Source: Dyella sedimenti
GTDB lineage: Bacteria > Pseudomonadota > Gammaproteobacteria > Xanthomonadales > Rhodanobacteraceae
Length of the DNA stretch: 64,000 bases
Assembly: GCF_022760995.1 (NCBI RefSeq)
Contig: NZ_JAKWJO010000001.1
Location: 496,001 to 560,000 of the forward strand
Direction of reading: 5' to 3'
Part shown: one piece after another, positions 10,582 through 20,387 of the stretch
Layout of the letters: each line of letters begins with the position of its first letter
Numbering within the stretch: position 1 is the first letter of the stretch
Program-made: the position numbers and the translations under genes
The notes under the pieces: generated by a model
What the model saw: only the letters and a program-made list of their open reading frames with translations
Database searches by the model: none
What the model was told of the DNA's origin: nothing

Positions 10582-11298
10582 TCAGTTGCCGCTCTTGTAG
10601 CTCACCAGTTCCAGCGTGAGATTGCCGCCGTCGCCCTGCGCCAGCTTCACCGGCATCGGATACTTCTGCGGCGCATACCAGGCGCTGAAGGCATTGTCGC
10701 TGTCGTTGCGCACGACGCGCTCGGTCTGGAAGCTGCCCGCGGGGACCTTCACGGCTTCCTTGGCAGCCACCTTGAATTGCTGGGTTTCCACGCTGCGCTT
10801 CACCGCGACGGGCAGCGCCAGCGCCTGCTTGCCGTCGCGCAGCGCCAGCCCGATGGCGTAGGGCATGGTGTTGCGGTCGACCAAGCCGGGGGCGCCGGCA
10901 TAGTTCATCGGGCCCTTGCCGTCGTTCACCGTCACCTGGTTGGTGGACCAGTCCACCTCGGTATGGCGCTGCTTGGTCTTGAAGCCGGCGTCCATGCTGT
11001 AGTCGTAGCTGACGGTTTCCGGCGCGCCGTTGTTCCAGCGGAACCGGGTGGTCTCGGAGGAGTTGGCGCCGAGCGCGGCCGCGAGGCCCGCTGTGCCCTG
11101 GGTCTGGTTGCGGTATTCCCACTGGCCGTTGCCGGCGGGCTTGAGCGTCACCACGGCCTGGCCGATTTCCTGGCCACCCTGCGATACCCGGTAGGTCGCG
11201 GTGAATGGCGCGGGCGCGGTGGCCGCCACGGCGGTGGTGGTAGCGAAGGCCAGCACAAGGCCGGCGGCGAGGATGCGAAGGGTAGTGGGCTGGGTCAT
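10582..11298 (-). CDS. DUF3108 family exported protein
   Basis: A 238-residue protein with a signal peptide (LAAGLVLAFATTTAVAAT) and a DUF3108 beta-rich domain covering the rest, including the family's PAGSFQTERVV segment. It is predicted periplasmic. The biochemical role is unknown; the fold is related to lipid-binding beta-barrel-like proteins. It lies immediately downstream of purN on the same strand, an arrangement common in Xanthomonadales, but nothing ties it to purine synthesis. Confidence 0.9.
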   Translation of the reverse strand: MTQPTTLRILAAGLVLAFATTTAVAATAPAPFTATYRVSQGGQEIGQAVVTLKPAGNGQWEYRNQTQGTAGLAAALGANSSETTRFRWNNGAPETVSYDYSMDAGFKTKQRHTEVDWSTNQVTVNDGKGPMNYAGAPGLVDRNTMPYAIGLALRDGKQALALPVAVKRSVETQQFKVAAKEAVKVPAGSFQTERVVRNDSDNAFSAWYAPQKYPMPVKLAQGDGGNLTLELVSYKSGN

Positions 11299-11344
11299 GG
11301 GGACCGCAGTCTACGTGTTCAGCCTGAACGACTTGTAGGGACGC

Positions 11345-12010
11345 TCAGTCGACCAGTTCGCCGTGGCGCAGTTGCAGCGGGGCCGGCAGCGCACGGCCAT
11401 CGAGCGCCACGCCGTGGGGCGGCAGCAGCGCCAGGCGCCGTGCGGCGAGCAGGCGAAGCACGGCGGGCAACAGCTGGTGTTCGACGCCGAGCAGGCGCTG
11501 CGCCAGCCCGTGCTCGTCGTCGCCGGGCCGGACGTCGATGCGCGCCTGCGCGATCACCGGGCCGCCGTCGAGCTCGGCCGTCACGTAGTGCACGCTGGCG
11601 CCGTGCTCGGCGTCGCCCGCCTCGAGAGCGCGGCGGTGGGTATGCAGGCCGCGGTACTTGGGCAGCAGGGACGGGTGGATGTTGATCATGCGCCCGACCC
11701 AGGGCGTGAGCGCCTCGCCGTCGAGGATGCGCATGAAGCCGGCCAGCACCAGCGCGTCGGCGCCGCTGGCATCGAGCCGGCGGAACAGTTCGGCGTCGAA
11801 CTCGCGGCGGCTGCCGAAGGCCTTGGGATCGAGCGCGAAGGTAGGTATGCCGGCCCCGCGCGCCAGCGCCAGCGCGCCGGCGTTGGCCTTGTCGCTGCCG
11901 ACCACGGCGAAATCGACCGGCAGCGTGCCAGCGTCGCGGGCGGCGATCAGGGCCTGCAGGTTGCTGCCGCGGCCGGAGGCGAGCACGGCGACGCGAAGTG
12001 GGCTAGGCAT
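11345..12010 (-). CDS. purN: Phosphoribosylglycinamide formyltransferase
   Basis: A 221-residue GAR transformylase, the third step of purine synthesis, using 10-formyltetrahydrofolate. The N-terminal VLASGRGSNLQALI and the catalytic block MINIHPSLLPKYRGLHTH (Asn and His) are present, as is the later Asp-containing GASVHYVTAELDGGPVI. It lies downstream of purM, separated by a 28-bp palindrome. The C-terminal 30 residues are Leu/Ala/Arg-rich and less conserved. Confidence 0.97.
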   Translation of the reverse strand: MPSPLRVAVLASGRGSNLQALIAARDAGTLPVDFAVVGSDKANAGALALARGAGIPTFALDPKAFGSRREFDAELFRRLDASGADALVLAGFMRILDGEALTPWVGRMINIHPSLLPKYRGLHTHRRALEAGDAEHGASVHYVTAELDGGPVIAQARIDVRPGDDEHGLAQRLLGVEHQLLPAVLRLLAARRLALLPPHGVALDGRALPAPLQLRHGELVD

Positions 12011-12035
12011 GTCGATGCGAGACCGATCTGTCTCT

Positions 12036-12063
12036 CGTCATCCCGGCCAGTGCCGGGATGACG
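12036..12063. repeat. Perfect 12-bp hairpin repeat (CGTCATCCCGGC type)
   Basis: CGTCATCCCGGC-CAGT-GCCGGGATGACG lies between purM and purN. A degenerate relative sits in the middle of the composite element at 42590-42722, so this is a second, distinct extragenic palindrome family in the window. Confidence 0.8.
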
Positions 12064-12087
12064 GTTGGAGGAATGGCGTGGTACTAC

Positions 12088-13116
12088 TCAGCCGATGTGG
12101 ACGCGCTCGTCGCCCTGGGCGGCCACGATCTCGCCGATCACCGCGCTGGCCAGACCGTGCCTGGCGAGCAGGGCGGAGGCGGCATCGGCGGCGTCGCGCG
12201 GCAGGATCACGGTGAAGCCCACGCCGCAGTTGAAGGTGCGCCACATTTCCTCGCGGGCCACGTTGCCCTCGCGCATCAGCCAGTCGAACACCGGCGGCAG
12301 CACGATGGCGGCGGCATCCAGCCGGATGCCCAGGCCGTCCGGCACCACGCGGATGATGTTCTCCTTCAGGCCGCCGCCGGTGATGTGGGCCATGCCGTGC
12401 ACCGGCTGGCTCGCCAACAGCTCCAGCATGGGCTTGACGTAGATGGTGGTCGGCGCCATCAGGGCGTCGGCCAGGGTCACGCCGCCGAGGTCCAGGTCCA
12501 GCGGGTTGCCGGCGCGCTCGAGGATCTTGCGGACCAGCGAGTAGCCGTTGGAATGCGGGCCGGAGGAGGCCACGCCCAGCACCACGTCGCCGGCCGCGAT
12601 GGCCTCGCCGGTGAGCAGCCGCGACTTTTCCACCGCGCCCACGGTGAAGCCGGCCAAGTCGTATTCGCCCGGCGGGTACATGTCCGGCATCTCGGCCGTC
12701 TCGCCGCCGATCAGCGCGCAGCCGGCCAGCTCGCAGCCCTTGGCGATGCCGCCGACCACGGCCACCGTGGTCTCCACGTCCAGCTTGCCGGTGGCGAAGT
12801 AATCGAGGAAGAACAGCGGCTCGGCGCCCTGCACCAGCACGTCGTTGACGCACATGCCGACCAGGTCGATGCCGATGGTGTCGTGGCGGCCCAGCTGCTG
12901 GGCCAGCTTGAGCTTGGTGCCCACGCCGTCGGTGCCGGAGACCAGCACCGGCTCCCGGTAGCGGGCGGACAGGTCGAACAGGCCGCCGAAGCCGCCCAGG
13001 CCGCCCATCACCTCGGGGCGGAAGGTGCGCTTGACCAGCGGCTTGATGCGTTCGACCACGGCATTGCCGGCATCGATGTCGACGCCGGCGGCGCGGTAGG
13101 TGAGGGCGTCGGACAT
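12088..13116 (-). CDS. purM: Phosphoribosylformylglycinamidine cyclo-ligase (AIR synthetase)
   Basis: A 342-residue AIR synthetase (purine pathway step 5, ATP-dependent ring closure). Family motifs include [58 protein letters not shown] and the C-terminal [11 protein letters not shown]. The ATG at 13116 ([18 protein letters not shown]) is the usual family start; an upstream in-frame start at 13185 would add 23 unrelated residues. It is divergent from the DUF2066 gene and is followed by purN. Confidence 0.97.
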   Translation of the reverse strand: MSDALTYRAAGVDIDAGNAVVERIKPLVKRTFRPEVMGGLGGFGGLFDLSARYREPVLVSGTDGVGTKLKLAQQLGRHDTIGIDLVGMCVNDVLVQGAEPLFFLDYFATGKLDVETTVAVVGGIAKGCELAGCALIGGETAEMPDMYPPGEYDLAGFTVGAVEKSRLLTGEAIAAGDVVLGVASSGPHSNGYSLVRKILERAGNPLDLDLGGVTLADALMAPTTIYVKPMLELLASQPVHGMAHITGGGLKENIIRVVPDGLGIRLDAAAIVLPPVFDWLMREGNVAREEMWRTFNCGVGFTVILPRDAADAASALLARHGLASAVIGEIVAAQGDERVHIG

Positions 13117-13265
13117 GAGGGCAACCCGGCGAGGAGAAACATCGAATTGTAGCAGCGTGGGCGTGTACTTTGCCGGGGCCGCCATCCGGAATGCGCCCGG
13201 TTCGATGGACGCTGCGGGCCGGATTGGGCAGACTTCCCCGCGTTTCCCCTCCGGATTCGCTCCCC

Positions 13266-14246
13266 ATGCGCCTGTCCCGCCTGCTGCTCGTCTGTCTCGT
13301 GCTGGGCCTCGCCCCGCTGCTGTCCGCGCATGCGCAGGGCCAGGTATCGCCGTATACGGTGGTGGTATCGGTGGCCGATACCAGCGACGGGGCGCGCAAC
13401 AACGCTTTCGGCGACGCGCTGGCCCAGGTGCTGGCGCGCACCTCCGGCGGCCAGGACCTGAGCGGCAAGCCGGGCTATGCTGATGCGCTCAAGGGGGCTT
13501 CGGGCATCGTGCAGCAGTACCAGTACCAGCGGGCCGCCACTGGCCTGAGCCTGCAGGTGACCTTCGACCAGGCCGCGGTGCAGCGCACCGTGTCCCAACT
13601 GGGCGTGGCCAGCGCCGGTCCCCGGCCGCCGGTGTTGCTGGTGGTGCGCGACGAGGACGGCAGCGTGCTGACCCGCGACGCCCTGGCCGCGTTGACCCAG
13701 GCGGTGGCCGCCCGCGGCTACGCCACGACGCTGGCCGACCCGGGCAAGACCGCCGATACGCCGAATACCAGCAGCGCCGGGCCGGACCAGGTGGCCGAGC
13801 TGGCACGCCAGTACAAGACCGGCCTGATCCTGCTGGGCCAGTTGCACGGCAACAGCGCCGACTGGGTGCTGGTGTCCGGTGGCCCGCAGCAGCGCTGGAA
13901 CAACAATGGCGCCAGCACGGCGGCCGTGCTGGCCGATGCCGGCAACGGCCTGGCCGACCGCCTGGGCAAGCAGCTGAACGTAATCGGCGCGGCCGCGGTG
14001 GACGGCAAGCTGTGGGTGTCCCAGGTCAACTCGGCCACCGACTACGCCAACCTGCTGGCTACCCTGCGCGCCGACCCGTCGGTGCGCCAGGTCGGCACCG
14101 TGGCCGCGCAGGGCGATGGCATCCTGTTCGCGGTGAAGTCCAGCCTGCCGATGGATGCGTTGTCGACCAACCTGTCGGCCGGCGGACGCCTATTGGTCGG
14201 CGATGCGCATGGCGGCGCGGACGCCAGCCTGCGCTGGATCCATTGA
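13266..14246 (+). CDS. DUF2066 domain-containing exported protein
   Basis: A 326-residue protein with a signal peptide ([21 protein letters not shown]) and the DUF2066 domain, found beside purM in many gammaproteobacteria (yfgO/purM neighbourhood). Predicted periplasmic; function unknown. It is followed 105 nt later by an AI-2E family permease and then hda, the usual conserved order purM-DUF2066-perM-hda. Confidence 0.9.
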   Translation: MRLSRLLLVCLVLGLAPLLSAHAQGQVSPYTVVVSVADTSDGARNNAFGDALAQVLARTSGGQDLSGKPGYADALKGASGIVQQYQYQRAATGLSLQVTFDQAAVQRTVSQLGVASAGPRPPVLLVVRDEDGSVLTRDALAALTQAVAARGYATTLADPGKTADTPNTSSAGPDQVAELARQYKTGLILLGQLHGNSADWVLVSGGPQQRWNNNGASTAAVLADAGNGLADRLGKQLNVIGAAAVDGKLWVSQVNSATDYANLLATLRADPSVRQVGTVAAQGDGILFAVKSSLPMDALSTNLSAGGRLLVGDAHGGADASLRWIH

Positions 14247-14351
14247 GGCGTCCCGCCTTGCGCCGCCGGCAGGCGGCGTGCCGCCCGGGTGCGCTGGCGA
14301 TGCCAGGGCGCATGGGCCACACTGACTCACTCCACCCGACGACGTGCCCCG

Positions 14352-15527
14352 ATGACGCATGACACCTCACGCCGCTGGCAGATGTTGGCGATCGCTGCCG
14401 TCATCCTGTACGTGCTCTGGCTGCTGGCGCCGGTGCTGATGCCGTTCGCCATCGCGGGCATGCTGGCCTACCTGGGCGATCCGCTGGCCGACCGGCTGCA
14501 GCGCCTGGGGCTGGGCCGCACGCTGGCGGTGAGCATCGTGTTCATCGTGCTGCTGCTGATCGCCGTGGGCGCGCTGCTGCTGCTGATCCCGCTGATCTCC
14601 CGGCAGATCGACAACCTGGTGCAGAACCTGCCGCGCTACGGGGACTGGACCGTCAACGTGGCGTTGCCCTGGCTGCAAGCCAAGCTGCACCTGGACCCCA
14701 ACGCCTTCGATGTCGACCGGCTGGTGGACCAGTTCAAGTCGCATCTGGGTTCCATCGGCGACGCCGCCTCCACCGTGCTGGGCAAGATTTCCCGCTCCAG
14801 CATCGGCGTGCTGTCCTGGCTGACCAACCTGGTGCTGATCCCGGTGGTGGCGTTCTACCTGCTGCGCGACTGGGACCGCCTGGTGGCCTGGATCGACCGC
14901 ATGCTGCCGCGCTCGGTCGAACCCACCATCGCGCACCTGGCCCGCGAGGCCGACAGCGTGCTGGGTGCCTTCGTGCGCGGCCAACTGGCTGTGATGCTGG
15001 CGCTGGGCATCTTCTATGGCGTGGCGTTGACCGTGATGGGGCTGTCGGTCGGTCCGTTGATCGGCATGGTCGCGGGCCTGCTGAGCTTCGTGCCCTACCT
15101 GGGTTTCATCGTCGGCTTCGGCTCGGCCCTGGTCGCCGCGCTGGTGCAGTACGGCGACTGGAACCACGTGCTGATCGTGGTGGGCATCTTCACCGCCGGG
15201 CAGCTGCTGGAAGGCTACGTGCTGGTGCCGCGGCTGGTGGGCGAGAAGATCGGCCTGCATCCGGTGGCGGTGATCTTCGCGGTGCTGGCCGGCGGTTATC
15301 TGTTCGGCTTCCTGGGCATCCTGCTTGCCCTGCCGGCGGCCTCGGTGATCCTGGTGCTGCTGCGCTACCTGGCCGAGCGCTACCGCCAGAGCGACCTCTA
15401 TACGGAGGAGGGCAGCGGTGACCCGGTGCTCACCGAGGTGGACATCGAGGTGGACACCCCCGAGGGTACCGTGAAAACCAGCACGCTCGTCGACCGTGCC
15501 GACAAGGATGCAGCACCGCCCGCATGA
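14352..15527 (+). CDS. AI-2E family transporter (PerM-like)
   Basis: A 391-residue multi-pass membrane protein of the AI-2E transporter/PerM family. Hydrophobic segments lie near residues 12-35, 58-88, 160-180, 215-255, 258-290 and 300-350, with the family motif RLVGEKIGLHPVAVIFAVLAGG. The substrate is unproven; family members have been linked to AI-2 export or Na+/H+ antiport. The charged C-terminus runs into hda with an ATGA overlap, implying translational coupling. Confidence 0.93.
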   Translation: MTHDTSRRWQMLAIAAVILYVLWLLAPVLMPFAIAGMLAYLGDPLADRLQRLGLGRTLAVSIVFIVLLLIAVGALLLLIPLISRQIDNLVQNLPRYGDWTVNVALPWLQAKLHLDPNAFDVDRLVDQFKSHLGSIGDAASTVLGKISRSSIGVLSWLTNLVLIPVVAFYLLRDWDRLVAWIDRMLPRSVEPTIAHLAREADSVLGAFVRGQLAVMLALGIFYGVALTVMGLSVGPLIGMVAGLLSFVPYLGFIVGFGSALVAALVQYGDWNHVLIVVGIFTAGQLLEGYVLVPRLVGEKIGLHPVAVIFAVLAGGYLFGFLGILLALPAASVILVLLRYLAERYRQSDLYTEEGSGDPVLTEVDIEVDTPEGTVKTSTLVDRADKDAAPPA

Positions 15528-16228
15528 TCCCGCAGTTGCCGCTCGCCCTGCGCTGGCCCCGCCGCCAGCGTTTCGAACATTTCCATCCCGGCGCCAACGC
15601 CGCCACGCTGGCGGCCGTGGAGCAGCTGGCGCGCGGGTCCGGCACGCCCTGGCTCTACCTGGCCGGGACCGCCGGCAGCGGCAAGAGCCACCTGCTGATG
15701 GCGGCCTGCCAGGCGGCCTTCGAGCACGGCCGCACCGTGCAGTACCTGCCACTGGCCGGCCTGCGCGACCGCGCGGCGGCGATCCGGGGCGTGGCCGGCA
15801 GCGAATTCCTGGCGCTGGACGACCTGGGCGCCATCGCTGGCGACCGCGAGGCGGAACACGCGCTGTTCGACATCTACAACCGCGCCAGGGCGGAAGGCGC
15901 GGCCCTGCTGTTCGCCGCCGAGGCGCTGCCCGCGCAACTGGGCTTGGGCCTGCCGGACCTGCGCTCGCGCCTGGGCGCCTGCCAGCAGGCCCTGCTCAAG
16001 CCGCTGGACGACGCCGAGCGCCGCGCCGTGCTGCGCCAGCAGGCCGCCGCGCGCGGCATCGAGCTGGACGACACCGTGCTGGACTGGCTGTTCAACCGCT
16101 ACGCCCGCGACCTCGGCGCCCTGCTGGACCTGCTCGATCGCCTCGACCAGGCCTCGCTGGCGGCGCAGCGGCGTATCACCGTGCCGTTCCTGCGCGGGTT
16201 GCTGAAAGAGGCGGAGCCGGGAGCCTGA
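15524..16228 (+). CDS. hda: DnaA regulatory inactivator Hda
   Basis: A 234-residue AAA+ DnaA homologue lacking the DNA-binding domain IV. The N-terminus carries a sliding-clamp-binding motif (QLPLAL, residues 4-9) and Walker A GTAGSGKS (48-55). With the DNA-loaded clamp, Hda stimulates ATP hydrolysis by DnaA and limits re-initiation. It overlaps the upstream permease gene by 4 nt and ends before a REP pair and a bidirectional terminator. Confidence 0.95.
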   Translation: MIPQLPLALRWPRRQRFEHFHPGANAATLAAVEQLARGSGTPWLYLAGTAGSGKSHLLMAACQAAFEHGRTVQYLPLAGLRDRAAAIRGVAGSEFLALDDLGAIAGDREAEHALFDIYNRARAEGAALLFAAEALPAQLGLGLPDLRSRLGACQQALLKPLDDAERRAVLRQQAAARGIELDDTVLDWLFNRYARDLGALLDLLDRLDQASLAAQRRITVPFLRGLLKEAEPGA

Positions 16229-16240
16229 GGAAACGAAACA

Positions 16241-16304
16241 CTGTGGGAGCGCCCCCTGTGCGCGACAGGCCGGCCACAGTCGCGCACAAGGGGCGCTCCC
16301 ACAG
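16241..16304. repeat. REP-like palindrome pair
   Basis: Left arm CTGTGGGAGCGCCCCCTGTG (continuing CGCGAC, 16241-16266) and an inverted right arm (16279-16304) with one mismatch. It belongs to the same family as 10491-10564, here with GGGAG in place of AGGAG, and lies between convergent hda and suhB. Confidence 0.9.
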
Positions 16305-16314
16305 GACATCGATA

Positions 16315-16345
16315 CGAAAAAGGCGCCTTGCGGCGCCTTTCTTTC
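16315..16345. terminator. Bidirectional terminator between hda and suhB
   Basis: Stem AAAGGCGCC/GGCGCCTTT with a TTGC loop (16319-16340), flanked by A-rich and T-rich sides, placed between the convergent hda (+) and suhB (-) stops. Confidence 0.85.
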
Positions 16346-16351
16346 GACGGG

Positions 16352-17155
16352 TCAGGCCATCAGCAGCCTGGGCGTGGCGTTGGCGCTGATCGCATCGACC
16401 ATGGCCTGCGCCACGTGCAGGTTGCCGGCGACGATGTTGCCGCTCTCGGGGATGCCGTCGCGGCCGGCGAAGTCGCAGTAGCGGCCGCCCGCCTCGCGCA
16501 CCAGCAGGGCACCGGCCGCCATGTCCCAGGGCTTCAGGCCGATCTCGAAGAAACCGTCGTAGCGCCCGGCGGCGGTATAGGCCAGGTCCAGCGCGGCCGA
16601 GCCGGAGCGGCGGATGTCCTCGGCCTGGCCGAGCATGGCGCGGGTCATGGCCAGCTGCGCATCCAGGTGGGAGCGCTGGCGGTAGGGGAAGCCGGTGGCG
16701 ATCATCGCGCCGCCCAGGCCCTCGCGGCGGCCGACGCGGATGCGGCGGTCGTTGAGGTAGGCGCCGTCGCCCTTGCTGGCGGTGAACAGCTCGTCGCGCA
16801 GCGGGTCGAATACCACCGCGTAGACCGGCTCGCCCTTGTCGAGCAGGGCGATCGACACGCAGAAATGAGGAATGCCGCGCAGGTAGTTGTGGGTGCCGTC
16901 GAGCGGATCGATCACCCATACCAGCGGGCCCTTGCCGGCCGTGCCGCCTTCTTCGGCAAGGAAGGCGTGGGTGGGGTAGGCGCGCTTGAGTTCCTTGATG
17001 ATCTCGGCTTCGGCCAGGCGGTCGACTTCCGAGGCGAAGTCCATGCGTTGCTTCTCGACGACGTTGAGTCCGTCGATACGGTTCATGTAGCGCAGGATGA
17101 TGTTTCCTGCGGCGCGCGCGGCGCGCACCGCGACATTGACGGCGGGTCTTGGCAT
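16352..17155 (-). CDS. suhB: Inositol-1-monophosphatase family protein SuhB
   Basis: A 267-residue FIG-superfamily phosphatase. Metal-binding motifs are seen in order: FLAEEGG, then [25 protein letters not shown], and near the C-terminus [18 protein letters not shown]. It hydrolyses inositol-1-phosphate; in E. coli SuhB also joins the rRNA antitermination complex. The ATG at 17155 gives [18 protein letters not shown], the expected N-terminus. It is divergent from trmJ, a conserved pairing in gammaproteobacteria. Confidence 0.95.
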   Translation of the reverse strand: MPRPAVNVAVRAARAAGNIILRYMNRIDGLNVVEKQRMDFASEVDRLAEAEIIKELKRAYPTHAFLAEEGGTAGKGPLVWVIDPLDGTHNYLRGIPHFCVSIALLDKGEPVYAVVFDPLRDELFTASKGDGAYLNDRRIRVGRREGLGGAMIATGFPYRQRSHLDAQLAMTRAMLGQAEDIRRSGSAALDLAYTAAGRYDGFFEIGLKPWDMAAGALLVREAGGRYCDFAGRDGIPESGNIVAGNLHVAQAMVDAISANATPRLLMA

Positions 17156-17299
17156 GGCTTCGGCTTTCAAAAGAACGGGGTTGCGGTCGCGAAGTCTAGC
17201 AGAGGCGGCGCCTTTGTTCAGGTCCGGCGAGGGTGGCGGTTTGACAGGGCGGCCGGCGGTTCCCAAGCTTGGCGGCCGTTTGCCGCCATCCGCCAGCCC

Positions 17300-18067
17300 A
17301 TGACCGCCCCGCCCGACCTTGCCGACCGCCTCCGCTACGTGCTGGTGCGCACCTCGCACCCGGGCAATATCGGCAGCGCGGCCCGCGCCATCCGCACCAT
17401 GGGCTTCCATCGCATGGCCCTGGTGGCGCCGCACCGGTTCCCCGACCGTGAGGCCTCGGCACTGGCCGCGGGGGCGGACGACGTGCTGGAAAACGCCATG
17501 GTCAGCGAGGGCCTGGTCGAGGCCCTGGCTGGCACCAGCCTGGCGCTGGGGCTGTCCGCGCGGCGCCGGGGTGTGGACCTGGAGGAGATCACCCCGCGCG
17601 AGGCGGCCCGGCGGGCGCTGGTGGCGGCCGCGCGCGGCGAGCAGGTGGCGCTGGTGTTTGGCAACGAGCGCACCGGGCTGGAGAACGAGGAACTGGCGCG
17701 CTGCCACGCCATGGTGCGTATCCCCAGCGTGGACGACTTCAGCTCGCTGAACCTGTCGCAGGCGGTTCAGGTGATGGCCTACGAACTGCGCGTGGCCTCG
17801 CTGGGCGAGGTGGCGGCGCCGGTGCGCGCCGATGCCGAACCGCCCGCCGACGCGGCGCGGATGGAGCGTTTCTTCGAGCATCTTGCCCAGGCGCTGGACG
17901 ACATCGACTTCCACAAGGGCCGCGCGCCGACCACGATCATGCTGCGCCTGCGCAAGCTGTTCCAGCGTGCCCAGCCGGACGAGCGCGAACTGCGCGTGCT
18001 GCATGGCATCCTGGCCGACGCGCAGCGCATGGCGGCGATCGCGAGTGGGAAGCTGGAAAAGGGGTGA
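17300..18067 (+). CDS. trmJ: tRNA (cytidine/uridine-2'-O)-methyltransferase TrmJ
   Basis: A 255-residue SPOUT methyltransferase that modifies the ribose of tRNA position 32. The N-terminus [22 protein letters not shown], the central [15 protein letters not shown] and the knot motif [20 protein letters not shown] are diagnostic. The ATG at 17300 is chosen because these motifs begin about 14 residues later, as in E. coli. Divergent from suhB. Confidence 0.96.
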   Translation: MTAPPDLADRLRYVLVRTSHPGNIGSAARAIRTMGFHRMALVAPHRFPDREASALAAGADDVLENAMVSEGLVEALAGTSLALGLSARRRGVDLEEITPREAARRALVAAARGEQVALVFGNERTGLENEELARCHAMVRIPSVDDFSSLNLSQAVQVMAYELRVASLGEVAAPVRADAEPPADAARMERFFEHLAQALDDIDFHKGRAPTTIMLRLRKLFQRAQPDERELRVLHGILADAQRMAAIASGKLEKG

Positions 18068-18080
18068 GGGTCTTGGGGCA

Positions 18081-18163
18081 GTCGCGCACTGGGTGCGCTC
18101 CTACCGTATCGTCGGTTGTGGTCGCGCAAACCTCCTTATAGGAACGCACCCGGTGCGTGCGCG
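18081..18163. repeat. REP-like palindromes in opposite order
   Basis: GTCGCGCACTGGGTGCGCTC (plus CTAC, 18081-18104) followed by a diverged inverted copy (18139-18163, TAGGAACGCACCCGG core). The arms point outward compared with the pair at 10491-10564. They lie between convergent trmJ and the CBS-domain gene. Confidence 0.85.
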
Positions 18164-18183
18164 CCCCCCAGGCGATCCCCTCA

Positions 18184-19506
18184 TCAAAAACCATCCTCCT
18201 CCACATCGACAGCCGGCTTGCGGCTGACCAGCAGCTTGTCGATGCGAGCGCCGTCCAGGTCCATCACCTCCACCCGGAAGCCGCGCCATTCGAACGACTC
18301 GCCGGTCTGCGGGATATGCCCCAGCGCGGCCATCACCATGCCGGCGGCGGTGCGGTATTCGTGTTCTTCCTCGCCGGGCAGGGCGTCCACATGCAGCAGT
18401 TCGCGCAGGTCGTCGGTAGACAGCGAGCCGTCGATCAGCCAGCTGCCGTCCTCGCGCTGCACGATCGGCGGATGTTCCTCCTGGCCGCCGCCGCCCAACT
18501 GGGTGGCGCCCACGATGGCGGCGAGCAGGTCGTTCAGCGTGACCAGGCCCACGATGTCGCCGTATTCGTCCACCACCAGGGCGAGCTGGGTCTCGGCGTC
18601 CTTGAACTCCTCCAGTAGGTCCAGCGCGCGCGCGGTGGCGGGGACGTAGAGTGGCTTGGCCAACTGGCCGAACACGTCCGGCTTGCCCTCGGCGTAGCCG
18701 CGCAGCAGCCGCTTCACTTCCACCACGCCCACGATGTCGCTCTCGTCGCCCCGGTATACCGGGTAGCGCGAATAAGGCGTGCTGCGCAGGATTTCCTCGT
18801 TCTCCTCGTGGCTGGCCGAAGCATCGAGCCACACGATGCGCGTGCGCGGCGTCATCACGCTGTCGACGGTGCGGTCGCCCAGGCGCAGCACGCGGTTGAC
18901 CATGTTGCGTTCGTCGAGGTCGAGCACGCCGTGCTCGGCGCTTTCGGCCACCAGCAGGCGGATTTCCTCTTCCGTCGCCACGTCGCTGCCGCGGCTGCGC
19001 ACGCGGAGCAGGCGCAGCAGGGCGCCGCTGGAAAAGTTCAGCAGCCATACGAAGGGGGCGGCGATGCGGGACAGCAGCAGCATCGGCATCGCTACATGGC
19101 CCGAGATCACTTCCGGCGCGGACAGGGCCAGCCGCTTGGGCACCAGTTCGCCGATGACGATCTGGATGAAGGAGATGAGCGCGAAGCCCAGCACCAGGCC
19201 GATGATTCTGGCGTAGGGTTCCATCCAGGCCGCGCGTCCGCCATGGATGGCCGTGGCGATATGGTCGCCCAGCGCGTCGCCGGCCAGGGCGCCGGTGACC
19301 AGGATCACCAGCGTCATGCCCACTTGCACGGTGGAAAGGAAGCGCTCTGGCGCCTCGGCGTGGCGCAGGGCGGCGCGGGCGCGGCGGCTGTCGCGGGCCA
19401 TCTGCTTGAGGCGGGTCTTGCGCGAGGCGACCAGCGCCATCTCCGAGAGCGCGAAGAAACCGTTGAACAGCGAGAGGACGATGACGGTGACGATCTCGGT
19501 CAGCAT
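18184..19506 (-). CDS. CNNM/CorC-type membrane protein with CBS pair (hemolysin family)
   Basis: A 440-residue protein of the CNNM/HlyC-CorC family. An N-terminal DUF21 transmembrane domain (about residues 1-190) is followed by two CBS domains (about 205-330; MTPRTRIVWLDAS and LVVDEYGDIVGLVTLNDL) and a C-terminal CorC_HlyC domain (about 350-430). Family members are linked to magnesium/cobalt efflux or resistance; substrate here not shown. The ATG at 19506 begins directly with the first membrane segment (MLTEIVTVIVLSLFNGFFAL). Divergent from the DUF47-pit pair. Confidence 0.92.
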   Translation of the reverse strand: MLTEIVTVIVLSLFNGFFALSEMALVASRKTRLKQMARDSRRARAALRHAEAPERFLSTVQVGMTLVILVTGALAGDALGDHIATAIHGGRAAWMEPYARIIGLVLGFALISFIQIVIGELVPKRLALSAPEVISGHVAMPMLLLSRIAAPFVWLLNFSSGALLRLLRVRSRGSDVATEEEIRLLVAESAEHGVLDLDERNMVNRVLRLGDRTVDSVMTPRTRIVWLDASASHEENEEILRSTPYSRYPVYRGDESDIVGVVEVKRLLRGYAEGKPDVFGQLAKPLYVPATARALDLLEEFKDAETQLALVVDEYGDIVGLVTLNDLLAAIVGATQLGGGGQEEHPPIVQREDGSWLIDGSLSTDDLRELLHVDALPGEEEHEYRTAAGMVMAALGHIPQTGESFEWRGFRVEVMDLDGARIDKLLVSRKPAVDVEEDGF

Positions 19507-19631
19507 CGGGGCGGCCGTTCGCCAAGGTGGTCGCGTTTGTACATGAGACGCAGTGTAAGGCCAAGCCATGGCGCAGGGGTGGGTGCGACAGACCGGGCTG
19601 AGCGGCCGTGATGCGGCGCGGCAGGCGCGTC

Positions 19632-19649
19632 CTGTAACATATCTGTCAT
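19632..19649 (+). promoter_or_regulatory. Putative PHO box upstream of DUF47-pit
   Basis: CTGTAACATATCTGTCAT matches the PhoB-binding consensus CTGTCAT-AWAW-CTGTCAY at 16 of 18 positions: two 7-bp direct half-sites separated by a 4-bp A/T spacer. It ends 30 nt before the start codon of the phosphate-transport operon, a plausible position for activation. Confidence 0.65.
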
Positions 19650-19679
19650 TTCGGTCCTCGCACCCCAGGCAATAACTGC

Positions 19680-20309
19680 ATGTTTTCATTGCAAACGATT
19701 TTCGGCAAAGGCGACAAGTTCTACGGCCTGCTCGAGCAAAGCGCCGAGGCGGCGCGCGAGAGCGCCAAGGCCCTGCACGAACTGGTGACCCATAAGGACC
19801 ACGCACCGGTCATGGCCGCCTTTGCCGCCGCGCGCGCCAGGGAGAAGGCACTGGCCGGGCAGATCAGCGAGGAACTGGTGAACACCTTCGTCACCGCGCT
19901 GGACCGCGAGGATATCGAGGCGCTGAACTCCGCGCTCTACAAGATCCCCAAGACCATCGAGAAATTCGCCGAGCGCTACGAGATCGTGGCCGCGCGCGTC
20001 GCGGACGTGGATTTCGGTGCCCGCGCGCTGGTGCTGGAGCGGGCCACCGAGGTGGTGTCGGAGATGATCGGCGAACTGCGCCGCGGCCTGCGCATCGATC
20101 CGGTGAAGAAGCTGCAGGACCGCATGCAGACGCTGGAATCGGAGGGCGACCGCATGCTGCTGTCGCCGTATCGCACCCTGTATGTGGAAGGCAACGATGC
20201 CATGCGCGCCATGCTGGCGAAGGACCTGTTCGAGCTGATCGAGAAAGCCATCGACAAGTGCCGCGACGTCGGCAACACCGTCTATTCGATCGTGCTGAAG
20301 AACTCCTGA
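19680..20309 (+). CDS. DUF47 family PhoU-like protein (Pit accessory protein)
   Basis: A 209-residue all-helical DUF47/TIGR00153 protein related to PhoU. It starts MFSLQTIFGKGDKFYGLLEQS, typical of the family. These proteins are encoded next to Pit phosphate transporters and are thought to regulate them. Here the pit start lies 78 nt downstream on the same strand, and a PHO-box-like sequence precedes the gene, so the pair is probably a phosphate-responsive operon. Confidence 0.93.
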   Translation: MFSLQTIFGKGDKFYGLLEQSAEAARESAKALHELVTHKDHAPVMAAFAAARAREKALAGQISEELVNTFVTALDREDIEALNSALYKIPKTIEKFAERYEIVAARVADVDFGARALVLERATEVVSEMIGELRRGLRIDPVKKLQDRMQTLESEGDRMLLSPYRTLYVEGNDAMRAMLAKDLFELIEKAIDKCRDVGNTVYSIVLKNS

Positions 20310-20387
20310 GGCCGGCCCGATGACGCCCATCCAGTCGCGTCGCCCGGCCGCCTGCCGGGTCCAGGCCGTCGCGCGCGAGGTCCGTGC